A stretch of 38,487 bases of DNA from Hyphomicrobiales bacterium (GCA_900473685.1 UCNE01000028.1:1-38487), one strand, 5' to 3'; counted from the first letter of the stretch, positions 16,245 to 24,078 are shown. Notes: a model not told the origin generated them from the letters alone. Numbers and translations: made by a program.

Positions 16245-16304
16245 GGTAGTGACCGACTACCGACACCAAGGTGACCGTCGGCTCTTCGAGGAGGCCTTCA
16301 GCCG
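16245..16304. other. Inverted-repeat cluster, candidate oriT
   Basis: The gap between the mob operon and rep (16157-16415) has several small inverted repeats: GGTAGT-GACCG-ACTACC (16245-16261), CCGAC...GTCGG (about 16260-16280) and CGGCT...AGCCG (16279-16304). Relaxases usually act on an oriT just upstream of their own operon, and this is that position. No known nick consensus is recognised, so the call is positional. Confidence 0.3.
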
Positions 16305-16415
16305 GACCACTTCATGGAGACAACGCCGTTGAGGGTCTGCCGACTGCCCCCTTCATCGCCGGGGTTGCGATCTGTTTCCGTCATGATGGCTTGGCACATG
16401 ATTGTCGGACTGGAG

Positions 16416-18191
16416 CTATGCAGCCAGTGGGCGCATCGCTGCTACCTCGGCATCCGACAACCAACGCCCTTCACAAATCTGCTCAATGGCCCGCATGACA
16501 TCTGTTGCCGAATTGGCAGCTTGTAGTGCCTCGGCTTCCGTCAGTGTGACGCCGTATACCGCTGCCAGGTCATCGATCACTGGCTTGATCGTCTGCCTTT
16601 GCCCCAACGCGCCCGCATGACGGCGTAACCGTTCACCCGCGATCAATGCTATGTTCGCCTTAGTTGCTTTCAGCGCCCATTTATGCGCATTGCCAACTGG
16701 ACCGCCCTGCAAACGGTTTTGCTGAATCTGGTTCGCTGCCTGATATTGCGATCTGGTCTCGTTCAATAGATTGGCTGCGATCACCGGGTATTCAGCGGGG
16801 GCCGTGGTGCCCGCCACCTTTTTATCTATACACCTATTTTCACACTCTTCCCGATTGTATTCGTCCGAATTCACAACCTCAGTCCATCGACTAATGACGG
16901 TGCGGCGAGATATCCCGCTTGCCCTCGCCAAAGCGGTTTGTGTGATCGGTGTACCGCTGCCCCGTAGCCCCCGGTAAGCGGCTAAAAGCTTTTCGAATGT
17001 CGAAACACCTTTGGCTTTGCCTGAGTACCGTCCGCCCGCCGCCTGTCGCTCAGTGACCGTCTTCAGACCGTTCACAACGTCGAGCAGCTTGCCCCGGTTC
17101 ACGGCCTTGCCTTCCAGCTTCGCCGGGTCAAAATGCGAGGCCAAATAGTCCGCGACCTTTGCCGCGACATAGCTGACGCCATGTTCAGACGAGCCGCTAT
17201 GCTTCGCGAACTCGGAAAGCGCCTCATGAAGATGATCGGCGAGGACCGCTCTGCTGCCCTTTATTCGGCTATCTGCACGGAAATGCCATTCAGCCAACAG
17301 CCTTCGACCTTCTGTCCGCAGCACGTCGAAAATCTGATTTGATGCGGTAAGGCCGAGACCGGACTGTACTACCGCTGCCTTGCGAGCCAAAGCGGCACGG
17401 CTGATCCCTGTGTCCACATAATCGGCATATTCCGTCAATGTAGGCCAGACTTCGGCGTTTGGGGTCAATGTAAACCAAAACGGCGATGTGGGACATTTCA
17501 TGCGCCCCGTCATGGTTGGCGCAGCAGGGTCGGCACCGATGTCTATCAGAGCGGCAGCAAGCCCACGAGCAACAGCGTCGAAGAGCCGGATGGGGTGCTG
17601 GCGGCATCTATTGTCCTCACTTCGCCACACAGCCGCGCCCTGGGGTAACATCCAGATTAAATGTGGCCTTGAGAGTTGCCCGGTGTCGAGCAGGTCGCCG
17701 ACAACGATGTGGGGCAGGCATGGAATGTGCCCATCGCGAACCGCATCAGTAAGAAGGAAAAGACAGGCCTCTGGCGTATGGAAAACGCCATCGCAGTCTA
17801 CTCTCAGCGCCGCCAGAAATTCGCGGTTGAGTTCGATGTACGGGTAGTCCAGCGTCAGCAGTTTGGACTTGCATTGAACGGCCAGATTTGCCTTATTGTC
17901 GGACGCCCGCGCCTTGCCGCCTTTCGGTACCAAGGTGACGAAATATTTCAGTACAGCGTCATCCTCAGACCGCAGCCCCATCTCTCGGAAAGGCTGACGT
18001 ACACGACCCCCAACTTCCCGTTCAAATGGATGTTGAAAGCCTTCCTCCAAGCGCTTCCTTACGAGATGTTTCTGCTCACATGCTACCAAAGCAAATTCAT
18101 TGAATTCGCCGTCACCGCAGCCCTCCCGGTTGTCCTTAGCTGTGCGGTTGCGACGCTGCGCCTCCATGTAGCGACTTTCAAATCCGGCCAT
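16416..18191 (-). CDS. Plasmid replicase-type replication initiator
   Basis: 591 residues. The middle of the first half contains RPHLIWMLPQGAAVW followed by RLFDAVARGLAAALIDIGADPAAP, the pattern of replicase-family (PF03090-like) Rep proteins of theta plasmids, which can prime DNA synthesis. A helix-turn-helix (TQTALARASGISRRTVISRW) lies at about 425-445, suited to origin recognition. The gene runs leftwards and is followed by the mob operon. An AATGTCAACATT palindrome lies 60 bp upstream of the ATG, and a terminator-like hairpin that could end a copy-control antisense RNA lies about 200 bp upstream. Its presence implies the element replicates, or once did, as a circle. Confidence 0.72.
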   Translation of the reverse strand: MAGFESRYMEAQRRNRTAKDNREGCGDGEFNEFALVACEQKHLVRKRLEEGFQHPFEREVGGRVRQPFREMGLRSEDDAVLKYFVTLVPKGGKARASDNKANLAVQCKSKLLTLDYPYIELNREFLAALRVDCDGVFHTPEACLFLLTDAVRDGHIPCLPHIVVGDLLDTGQLSRPHLIWMLPQGAAVWRSEDNRCRQHPIRLFDAVARGLAAALIDIGADPAAPTMTGRMKCPTSPFWFTLTPNAEVWPTLTEYADYVDTGISRAALARKAAVVQSGLGLTASNQIFDVLRTEGRRLLAEWHFRADSRIKGSRAVLADHLHEALSEFAKHSGSSEHGVSYVAAKVADYLASHFDPAKLEGKAVNRGKLLDVVNGLKTVTERQAAGGRYSGKAKGVSTFEKLLAAYRGLRGSGTPITQTALARASGISRRTVISRWTEVVNSDEYNREECENRCIDKKVAGTTAPAEYPVIAANLLNETRSQYQAANQIQQNRLQGGPVGNAHKWALKATKANIALIAGERLRRHAGALGQRQTIKPVIDDLAAVYGVTLTEAEALQAANSATDVMRAIEQICEGRWLSDAEVAAMRPLAA

Positions 18192-18251
18192 GCCGTTGGA
18201 ACGGTCTACGGACTGCCAGTCGACACTAGGCGCGCCGAGCGACCTGTGATT

Positions 18252-18263
18252 AATGTCAACATT
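18252..18263. promoter_or_regulatory. 12-bp palindrome AATGTCAACATT, copy 3
   Basis: Exact copy of the palindrome before vsr; 15 bases (18251-18265) are identical to 3493-3507. On the minus strand it contains a perfect TTGACA, but no good -10 lies 16-18 bp further on. It sits 60 bp before the rep start, as expected for a rep operator. Confidence 0.5.
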
Positions 18264-18390
18264 TCTTTTTGGAAAATCGTCTGTCTGTGTGTTTGGGCTG
18301 GGCTATGTGCCAGCCCGGCGCTCACTTGATTGTCAAAAGGAGCTTTACAGTAGACATGAAATCGTTCATCTTTACTAAACGGTGATTAAG

Positions 18391-18430
18391 AAGACGCCGG
18401 AGGGTTCCAGCCCGTTGATGGCGTCTTTTT
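18391..18430 (+). terminator. Intrinsic-terminator-like hairpin upstream of rep
   Basis: AAGACGCC (18391-18398) pairs with GGCGTCTT (18420-18427), a 21-base loop, then more Ts. It reads as a terminator on the plus strand although no gene on that strand ends here. Together with 18264-18390 it could be the 3' end of a small counter-transcript RNA against the rep leader; that is inference. Confidence 0.45.
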
Positions 18431-18456
18431 AATGATCATGGCAGGCGGAGTCGGCG

Positions 18457-18783
18457 TCAAGCGCTTTTCAAACTGGAATTTTTGGCCTTCTGCAACCGAA
18501 CAACCTCACGTAGTCCAATACTCTCAATCTGCTTCATCTTATCTAAAAACCGGTCACGGTCACCGTTTGGATAATCTCCGCGCCCTTGGGCGATCCGAAG
18601 ATCAAGGCAGACCTTCTTTGCCTTCTCCAAATCATCCAAGACGTACTGCGGTACGTCTTCGCCTGCTTCCCGCAAGCAAAAAATCTTATTGCTCAATTCC
18701 ATTGCGACGTCATACGCAAACCACTCGGCGTCTACGACCGTTGGATACGGCACCGGCACATCACTAGGCACTCCATTCTCCAT
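18457..18783 (-). CDS. Small unknown acidic protein upstream of rep
   Basis: 108 residues from the ATG at 18783, which has AAGGAA 7 bases upstream. A longer frame to 18930 would run back through the hairpin array and is rejected. The sequence is helical (AYDVAMELSNKIFCLREAGEDV, then DDLEKAKKVCLDLRI), with no family recognised. It points towards rep and may be a copy-control or maintenance protein. Confidence 0.55.
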   Translation of the reverse strand: MENGVPSDVPVPYPTVVDAEWFAYDVAMELSNKIFCLREAGEDVPQYVLDDLEKAKKVCLDLRIAQGRGDYPNGDRDRFLDKMKQIESIGLREVVRLQKAKNSSLKSA

Positions 18784-18857
18784 GTAATTTCCTTTCCGTT
18801 GGCAAAGCTTCGCCCCTTCCGTGGGAGCGGAAGCAATTGATGATGGTTGTTGGAAGT

Positions 18858-19029
18858 GGGAGCGCACGAATGCGCTCCCTGACTCTGCGTATGCAGAGAA
18901 AGGCCACTGTCGATGACAGAAGCGGGACATCCCTGCTGACGCAGGGAATAAGAGCCGCCTATACGGCGGAAAAACACGACCGGTTCAGGGCCGCACGTCC
19001 TTTCAGAGCCACCTATCCGGCGGTGAAAG
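18858..19029. ncRNA. Array of six consecutive short hairpins (possible structured RNA or origin)
   Basis: Six stem-loops follow one another in 172 bases: GGGAGCGCA/TGCGCTCCC (18858-18879), CTCTGC/GCAGAG (18883-18898), CTGTC/GACAG (18907-18919), TCCCTGC/GCAGGGA (18930-18947), CCGCC/GGCGG (18955-18969) and CTTTCA/TGAAAG (19000-19029). Loops of the first five are 3-5 bases. The last two share an 18-base repeat (18952-18969 and 19006-19023, two differences). No ORF fits. It could be a replication origin, a single-strand initiation site or a leader RNA of the gene at 18783. Confidence 0.4.
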
Positions 19030-19233
19030 TCCCTTCGCTCAAATCCCCGCCAAGTTTGGACCCAGGCGATAAGAAAGACCGATCAAGCCGAATAAAAGTC
19101 CGAGAACTTTAATTCCAATCCCCCGAGGGGTAACAAAACGGAAGCTGATCGGCTTTCCTGCCAACAAAGGTAGGTGAAGAGCGAAAACAGCGCAAGAGGT
19201 GGATTAAAAACGTCAATGAAAACAAAGCAAAGT

Positions 19234-19467
19234 GCAAAATGCAAGTTGCATTTTGCTTTCTGTTATTCCGTTGACAAACAACCCTTTTCAGAAAATTTTC
19301 CTCGAAATCAGGTCCCGAAACCTAACTCAAAAAAAATTTTGCTGACGTACCTCGCGGGGGCTTTGCCCCCTGTCGCGGCCTGCGGCCTTGCCCGCCTCCA
19401 CCCTCATTGCCGGGGGGCTAGTCCGGAGCAGGGCATTACGGGCTGCGCCCTCCTTGTCCTGCTCCGG
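19234..19467. other. Non-coding backbone segment with palindromes, candidate oriV/oriT
   Basis: No gene is seen in 19030-19761. It holds an 11-1-11 perfect palindrome (19234-19256), GGGGG-CTTTG-CCCCC (19356-19370), and a 10-bp outer stem CCGGAGCAGG/CCTGCTCCGG (19423-19432 and 19458-19467) that encloses TGCGCCCTCC (19444-19453). That 10-mer resembles the nick region of IncQ-type oriT sites as I recall it. The base composition switches sharply from A/T-rich to G/C-rich at about 19350, as often seen at plasmid origins. Assignments are tentative. Confidence 0.35.
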
Positions 19468-19761
19468 TTGCGGTAGGATTGGGTCGCTGCGGTCCGTCAA
19501 CGGCACTCAGCGGGACCGTGGCTCAGTCGCTACGCTCCCTGCGCCCGCACCACTCCCGCAGAGTCCCATTGACCGCCCTCCCGCTCTGTTCGGCACCCGA
19601 AACCAAGGCAAGCGAACTCTCTCAAAAATCATTAAAATCCAATCATTCCCATTAACGGACGCTATCCCAAAGCCGACATCTTTCCCAGCCAATGGATTCT
19701 CAAGAACCCCGTTTCCTGCTATATATTTCTTAATAAATTCAACGGGAAAGCGGGGATTTCA

Positions 19762-19998
19762 ATGCGCCAGACGATCACCAGAATTCGAGGGCTGACGGTT
19801 AATATCGAAGTCGTCGAATTTTGCCATACAGACGCAAACGGCGGCACAATCTGGTATCACGCCGCGATCTACATCCAGCAGCACGGAAGCAAGGAAAAGA
19901 AGCTGGTCCGTAGGTCCCGTCTGCCTGGAGCGGCGGCGGAATTGAGGCGGGAAATTCAAAGAGATGGACTTCGAGCTTTCGACCGGCTCGGCGCATAG
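19762..19998 (+). CDS. Small unknown protein
   Basis: 78 residues. GCGGGGA lies about 8 bases before the ATG. The composition is protein-like and slightly basic (LTVNIEVVEFCHTDANGG, then KKLVRRSRLPGAAAELRREI). No family recognised. It sits between the plasmid-like backbone and the integrase and converges on the latter; a directionality factor is possible by position only. Confidence 0.5.
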   Translation: MRQTITRIRGLTVNIEVVEFCHTDANGGTIWYHAAIYIQQHGSKEKKLVRRSRLPGAAAELRREIQRDGLRAFDRLGA

Positions 19999-20055
19999 GC
20001 GCACACTCCGCTAATCTCTCCGTTGGCGGCGAACACTCACGACTGATTAAGATCG

Positions 20056-21792
20056 TTATTGAGCTTGATGCCACTTGACTAGTGGACTGAAATCGATGTC
20101 CCTTGGCGCGGGGATCGACATGATCTTCTCAACTTCCTCCGGTTCCAGGGATTCGAAGCCATAGTCGTCCGCGACTGATTTCATCGCATGACCACATTGT
20201 TTATCACAAAGGAAATTGCCCGCATGGATGCGAATCCAGGATTTGGCGTTGTGTCGTAGCGAGTGAAAAACCTGTCTTTGCGGTACATGTATACCCAGCG
20301 CGAACATCCAGTTTCCCATTTGTTTCTGGGCAGCGTCGGCGGGGTCTTTAGCTGCATGGTAGTGCGGAAAGATGAAGCCGCCACGCCCACGCTGTTTCTT
20401 CGCAAAATCGACGAAGCCGCATTCCCGAAGCAATGGATGTATTGCTACAATTCTTCTTGACGTCTTTGTCTTCAATGGTCGGGCGATTGGCTTTCCATTG
20501 ATGGTCAATGGCAATCGAAGGTCAAAAACCTCATTCCCGGCGATTGTTACGATATCGGACGATTGCAAGTAGACAAGTTCCGAAAGTCGCATTCCTGTTA
20601 GATACGCGACCAGGGGGAGCCACGCTTTGTGAGGCTTCTTCATGACATCCGGCCTTATACAGTCGGTGAACCACGTATTTAGTGAGGAGGTCGGCAGCCC
20701 CTCGCGATCAATAGCGGCAGTAGCCGCCGCTGGCATGGTTACATTGAAAGAGCGCATGTCGCGGGCCCCGTCCACGCCAGCGGTCGCTTTTTCCCAGATC
20801 AACTTTATTTGGCCTACGTGTTCTTTAACCGTCGTTTCGGAGAGACGCTTTACGCGTTTTTCCTCCGGAAGCTTGTTATTTTTCTCAACTACTTGCTTGA
20901 GGCGCAGACCCTTAAATGCAGGGTGCTTACTCCGGTTGGTCGGAACTTTACCCATGAAAGTCGCAAAATCCTGCAAATGGAGAGGTAAATAATACCGGAG
21001 CGGATGGTCGCCAATCACTTCCAGAAACGCTGCAAAGGTAGCCTCAAGACGCTCCTCGTATCTTGTCCTGTCGGAGTTCCCAACATCCAGTGCCTCGCGG
21101 CGCATATCCAGAATAACGCGACCGGCTACGCTGAACCTCGTTTCAAGAGTGAACGCACGGGGGTCCGAGACCTGTCCACCGCCATCGGAAACGCTTACTA
21201 CTGGGTTCGCGACAGGGCCTGAGACAGGCGGCCTTCCACGCACCGCCATCGCAGTCGTTTGCGTCGGCTCAACAGTGACTGTGTTCTGCTCCCTTTCGAG
21301 CGATCCAAGAGTGCGCACGACAGATTGAAATGTTTGTCGTTCAGATTCCCAAGCAATTGAATCCTTGGAAAGAGCCTCCGCGATGGATTCGAGCCTTTTC
21401 CGAAAATCGGCGATCCCTGCTTTTTCGCCAGACAGGCGCTGGGCTTTTTCTCTGAGCGTTCGAGCGTAGCTTTCAGCCCCCTCAGCTTCAAGCTCGTCCG
21501 CTTCCTGGCGTGCTTTTACGGCGAGAGCGCCCAGGGGGAAGCTTTTGCGTTTCAGGCTTTGCAACTCGGCATTTAGAGCACGCAGACTGTGAACGAGGGT
21601 TTCTCTTGTCATCGTCGGATCGTCCATTAATCTCATGGCCGCACCCGAAAGAATAATTGCTCGTTTCCGTGCCGCAGCGGCAGGAATTGGCCCCAAATTC
21701 ACGCGGATGGGTGATTTCCCAAATTGAGATTCGACGGTAACGGGAATCCTTTGTTGAAAAGTGAATCCGTTCTCTCGCTTCCATAGATACAT
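20056..21792 (-). CDS. Tyrosine recombinase (island B integrase)
   Basis: 578 residues with a complete catalytic set: R402 (TGMRLSEL), H510 and R513 (HSLRH), H535 (CGH) and nucleophile Y544 (DDYG). The N-terminus MYLWKRENGFTFQQRIP parallels that of the island A enzyme, and catalytic spacing is identical. It should recombine the 17-bp core at the tRNA-Ile2 3' end. The start codon is 110 bp from the core repeat, as in island A. The middle (about 150-200) is low in similarity between the two enzymes, as expected of arm-binding and linker regions that separate specificity. Intact, so island B may be able to excise. Confidence 0.93.
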   Translation of the reverse strand: MYLWKRENGFTFQQRIPVTVESQFGKSPIRVNLGPIPAAAARKRAIILSGAAMRLMDDPTMTRETLVHSLRALNAELQSLKRKSFPLGALAVKARQEADELEAEGAESYARTLREKAQRLSGEKAGIADFRKRLESIAEALSKDSIAWESERQTFQSVVRTLGSLEREQNTVTVEPTQTTAMAVRGRPPVSGPVANPVVSVSDGGGQVSDPRAFTLETRFSVAGRVILDMRREALDVGNSDRTRYEERLEATFAAFLEVIGDHPLRYYLPLHLQDFATFMGKVPTNRSKHPAFKGLRLKQVVEKNNKLPEEKRVKRLSETTVKEHVGQIKLIWEKATAGVDGARDMRSFNVTMPAAATAAIDREGLPTSSLNTWFTDCIRPDVMKKPHKAWLPLVAYLTGMRLSELVYLQSSDIVTIAGNEVFDLRLPLTINGKPIARPLKTKTSRRIVAIHPLLRECGFVDFAKKQRGRGGFIFPHYHAAKDPADAAQKQMGNWMFALGIHVPQRQVFHSLRHNAKSWIRIHAGNFLCDKQCGHAMKSVADDYGFESLEPEEVEKIMSIPAPRDIDFSPLVKWHQAQ

Positions 21793-21819
21793 TTCGCGCC
21801 TCTTAAATCGGCTCGAAAC

Positions 21820-21849
21820 GTGTACGCAGCGGTGTACTTCGCCGTGTAC
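21820..21849. repeat. Three GTGTAC direct repeats, 12-bp period (putative integrase arm sites, island B)
   Basis: GTGTAC occurs at 21820, 21832 and 21844, exactly 12 bp apart, and the last copy begins 58 bp before the core site. Island A has GTGTAA with the same period and distance. The single base that differs (A versus C) is consistent within each element, as if each integrase reads its own version. Confidence 0.6.
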
Positions 21850-21901
21850 GGCGGAAAATCGCCTTGAAAATTCTCGTTTGAAATCAATGACTTGCAGAGA
21901 T

Positions 21902-21918
21902 TGGTGGGCCCGGAGGGA
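21902..21918. repeat. att core at the intact tRNA end of island B
   Basis: TGGTGGGCCCGGAGGGA, identical to 3371-3387. It is the 3' end of the tRNA gene, so integration leaves the tRNA functional. Confidence 0.85.
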
Positions 21919-21977
21919 CTCGAACCCCCAACCAAGCGGTTATGAGCCGCCGGCTCTAACCATTGAGCTACAGGCCC
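21902..21977 (-). tRNA. tRNA-Ile2 (CAT anticodon, lysidine-type)
   Basis: 76 nt including an encoded CCA. The acceptor stem GGGCCTG/...GGGCCCA closes, the anticodon loop is CTCATAA, and the T-arm GGTTCGAGTCC is standard. The anticodon reads CAT, but the body (TTAGAGC, CTCATAAC-CGCTTGGTT) matches elongator tRNA-Ile2, whose C34 is modified to lysidine by TilS so that it reads AUA; initiator and elongator tRNA-Met look different. Its 3' end is the integration site of both islands. Confidence 0.9.
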
Positions 21978-22132
21978 TGCCGGATATGTCCGGGTCCCGC
22001 GGGCCAATGGCAGGCCGCGGTGGGACTGGCTCTAGCGGAAAACTGGTTTTCCCACAAGACGTTGCCGCAATCCCTACACAATCAATCATCAATAAGGTGC
22101 AGGGACGAAACACAACTGGAGAGAACCCATCC

Positions 22133-22876
22133 ATGACATCCACCTATTTCCCCCGCCGCCTCAAGACCGCCGTTCTGGCAGCCGCCTTTGCGGGTATCGC
22201 CAGTGCATCGGCTTTTGCAGAAAACGCCACGCCGCGTGAAGACGTCATCACCGTTTCCGGCGAAGGCCGTGCAAGCATTGCACCTGATATGGCGATCCTG
22301 TCGTTCAGCGTCGTCAAGGATGCCAAGACCGCCAAGGAAGCACTCGACGCCAACAACAAGGCGATGGCCGACGTGCTGAACGCGCTGAAGACCGGCGGCA
22401 TTGCCGACCGCGACCTGCAGACGTCCGGTTTCGCGGTCAATCCGCAGTACCAGTATCCGGACAACAGCGACGGCGGCAACCGCCAGCCGGTGCTCACCGG
22501 TTACCAGGTGGCCAACTCGTTGACCATCAAGGTGCGCGATCTTGCCAAGCTCGGCGAAATCATCGACCAGTCGGTGACACTCGGCGTAAACCAGGGCGGC
22601 TCGATCCAGTTTTCCAATGACAAGCCGGAAGCAACGATCACCGAAGCCCGCAAGTCGGCGGTGGCGGATGCCATCGCCAAGGCCAAGGTCCTGTCGGAAG
22701 CCGCCGGCGTCTCGATTGGCCGTATCGTTGAAATTTCAGAGAACTCATCCCGGCCCGAACCGATGCCGATGATGCGTGCCATGGCAAAGGAATATGCCGG
22801 TGACGCCGTACCGGTCGCGACGGGAGAAAACAGCTACAACGTGACCGTCAACGTCACCTTCGCGATCAAGCAATAA
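22133..22876 (+). CDS. SIMPL-domain (DUF541) periplasmic protein
   Basis: 247 residues, ATG chosen because it opens a signal peptide (about 1-29, cut near AFA-EN); the longer upstream frame runs into the tRNA gene. The SIMPL domain is clear: TVSGEGRASIAPDMAILSFSV, then ADVLNALKTGGIADRDLQTSGF and NSLTIKVRDLAKLGEIID. Members are envelope proteins of uncertain function (YggE-like, linked to oxidative stress in E. coli). A strong terminator follows at 22907. First core gene right of the island; the gap to the tRNA is 155 bp. Confidence 0.9.
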   Translation: MTSTYFPRRLKTAVLAAAFAGIASASAFAENATPREDVITVSGEGRASIAPDMAILSFSVVKDAKTAKEALDANNKAMADVLNALKTGGIADRDLQTSGFAVNPQYQYPDNSDGGNRQPVLTGYQVANSLTIKVRDLAKLGEIIDQSVTLGVNQGGSIQFSNDKPEATITEARKSAVADAIAKAKVLSEAAGVSIGRIVEISENSSRPEPMPMMRAMAKEYAGDAVPVATGENSYNVTVNVTFAIKQ

Positions 22877-22906
22877 TAGCATAGCGCGCAGAACCGAGGA
22901 AAAACG

Positions 22907-22936
22907 AACCCCGCTCCGGCGGGGTTTTGTTTTGTT
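22907..22936 (+). terminator. Rho-independent terminator of the SIMPL gene
   Basis: AACCCCGC-TCCG-GCGGGGTT (22907-22926) followed by TTGTTTTGTT, 31 bp after the stop. Confidence 0.85.
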
Positions 22937-22964
22937 TGCGGGATACAGCAGCCTGCGCCCCAAA

Positions 22965-22997
22965 CAAAAATCCCCCCGCGGTAAACCGCGAGGGGCC
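22965..22997 (-). terminator. Terminator facing leftwards
   Basis: On the minus strand CCCCTCGCGGT-TT-ACCGCGGGG (one bulge) is followed by ATTTTTGTTTG. It would end transcription from the leftward gene at 23090-23488. Confidence 0.7.
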
Positions 22998-23089
22998 AGA
23001 CCTTTCCGCCGGCCGGGGGAGACAAGACGGAAGGACTTGCGGAGCTCAGCCTATGGCCATTGCCGGCCAGGCCTCGCATGATGACGATG

Positions 23090-23488
23090 TCAGCGGCCGA
23101 GATACGGGCAACCGCGGGCGTTGGCGAACACGACTCGGCGATACTCACCCCAGCGGCGGCCTTCGACGACGACGCGGCGCGGCGAGACATCAACGACACG
23201 GGCGCGGCGCAGACCATTGGCGCGCGCCTTGTCGGCGGCAAGCCGGGGATCGCAACGGCCACGGCGCTCATGACCCCAGCCCGGGCGATAACGGCGGTCG
23301 CGGTCGCGGTCCCAGTCACGCTCATCGCCATAACGGTCACGGTCACGGTCACGGTACTGCACATCGACGACACCGCCGGAATGAATGCCAAGCGTCAGCG
23401 TATCGGCGGCAGCCGGTGCAAGCGTAGCACCAAAGCCGGTCAGGCCGATCATGCCGGCAAGCGCCAGCTTTGCAAAAATCTGTTTCAT
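23090..23488 (-). CDS. Exported small Arg/Asp-rich protein
   Basis: 132 residues with a clear signal peptide (MKQIFAKLALAGMIGLTGFG..., cut near AAA-DT). The mature part begins TLTLGIHSGGVVDVQYRDRD and continues with alternating RD repeats (about 45-68) and a more ordered C-terminus with one Cys (ARGCPYLG). Small exported proteins with this arrangement are common in Rhizobiales and generally uncharacterised. Function unknown. A leftward terminator lies about 100 bp downstream. Confidence 0.75.
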   Translation of the reverse strand: MKQIFAKLALAGMIGLTGFGATLAPAAADTLTLGIHSGGVVDVQYRDRDRDRYGDERDWDRDRDRRYRPGWGHERRGRCDPRLAADKARANGLRRARVVDVSPRRVVVEGRRWGEYRRVVFANARGCPYLGR

Positions 23489-23673
23489 GAGTGTTTCTCC
23501 TTGTGGGCCAGATTGTGGGCCAAAACCTTGAGACGTCCGCCCGCCTGATGTTCCGGGGCATTGACGAGACCCTAAACCGGCGTGGCTGAACGGAACCCGA
23601 ATCTGCCGTTCATCCGGGGTTCAGCCGAAGCAAGGACGTGAACTGAATGGCAAGAAGAAGGCGGCGAACGTCT

Positions 23674-24078
23674 TCAGCGCGAAAGCAGCTGTTCAAAAAC
23701 GCGGATGTTGCGATAATGGCTGAGACGGGTGACGGCGCCGTTTTCGAACTCGAACACGAAGACGCTCGGAATCGAATAGGATTGACCACTGGCCTCGGGG
23801 AAACCCGGCATGGTTTCGCGGTAATGACCGCGCGCCGTGACATCGACGGCAACCCGCTGGCCAAGCGCATCGTGCATCAGCACCATGTCGCTGAAGCTTT
23901 CGTCGAAATGACGGAAATAGGTCATCACACCCATGCGCAACGGACCGGCACCGATGGTGCGCTGGCCGGTCAGGGTATCGAGCGCCACGTCCTCATCGAG
24001 GAATGTGCCGATCGTCTCGAAATCCCGCTCGTTGAGGGCCTGCATGAAACGGCTGGCAATGGTTTGCGCGTCGGTCAA
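23674..24078 (-). CDS. SnoaL-like/NTF2-fold protein
   Basis: 134 residues from a TTG start preceded by AGGGAAG; the ATG at 24120 is further from any ribosome site. The sequence (ASRFMQALNERDFETIGTFLDEDVALD, then VTARGHYRETMPGFPEASGQSYSIPSVFVFEF in outline) has the cone-shaped NTF2/SnoaL fold used by small polyketide cyclases and ketosteroid isomerase relatives. The substrate cannot be predicted. It stands alone between oppositely spaced genes. Confidence 0.7.
   Translation of the reverse strand: MTDAQTIASRFMQALNERDFETIGTFLDEDVALDTLTGQRTIGAGPLRMGVMTYFRHFDESFSDMVLMHDALGQRVAVDVTARGHYRETMPGFPEASGQSYSIPSVFVFEFENGAVTRLSHYRNIRVFEQLLSR

Larger units (their letters stand above)
3371..21918. mobile_element. 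Genomic island B: mobilizable, plasmid-like element with defence cargo
   Basis: Bounded by 17-bp direct repeats of the tRNA-Ile2 3' end, with the integrase gene next to the intact tRNA. The interior carries a restriction-modification cluster, a DGQHR protein, an ATPase pair, a serine recombinase, a MobV-type relaxase, a replicase-type Rep protein and a hairpin-rich non-coding region. The interior is visibly richer in A/T than the core on the right. No mating-pair-formation genes are present, so transfer would need a helper. Relaxase plus Rep plus integrase points to an integrative mobilizable element or an integrated plasmid. Confidence 0.85.

Noticed and set aside
18858..19029. CRISPR array for the serial hairpins
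   Set aside because: Stems differ in sequence and spacing; there is no repeat-spacer periodicity and no cas genes.
21902..21977. tRNA-Met from the CAT anticodon
   Set aside because: Body bases match tRNA-Ile2 (AUA-reading, lysidine-modified) and not initiator or elongator tRNA-Met.
22927..23548. Overlapping plus-strand frames opposite the RD-rich exported protein
   Set aside because: His/Gly/Arg-rich repeats are the complement of the RD-repeat codons; the minus-strand product has a clean signal peptide.
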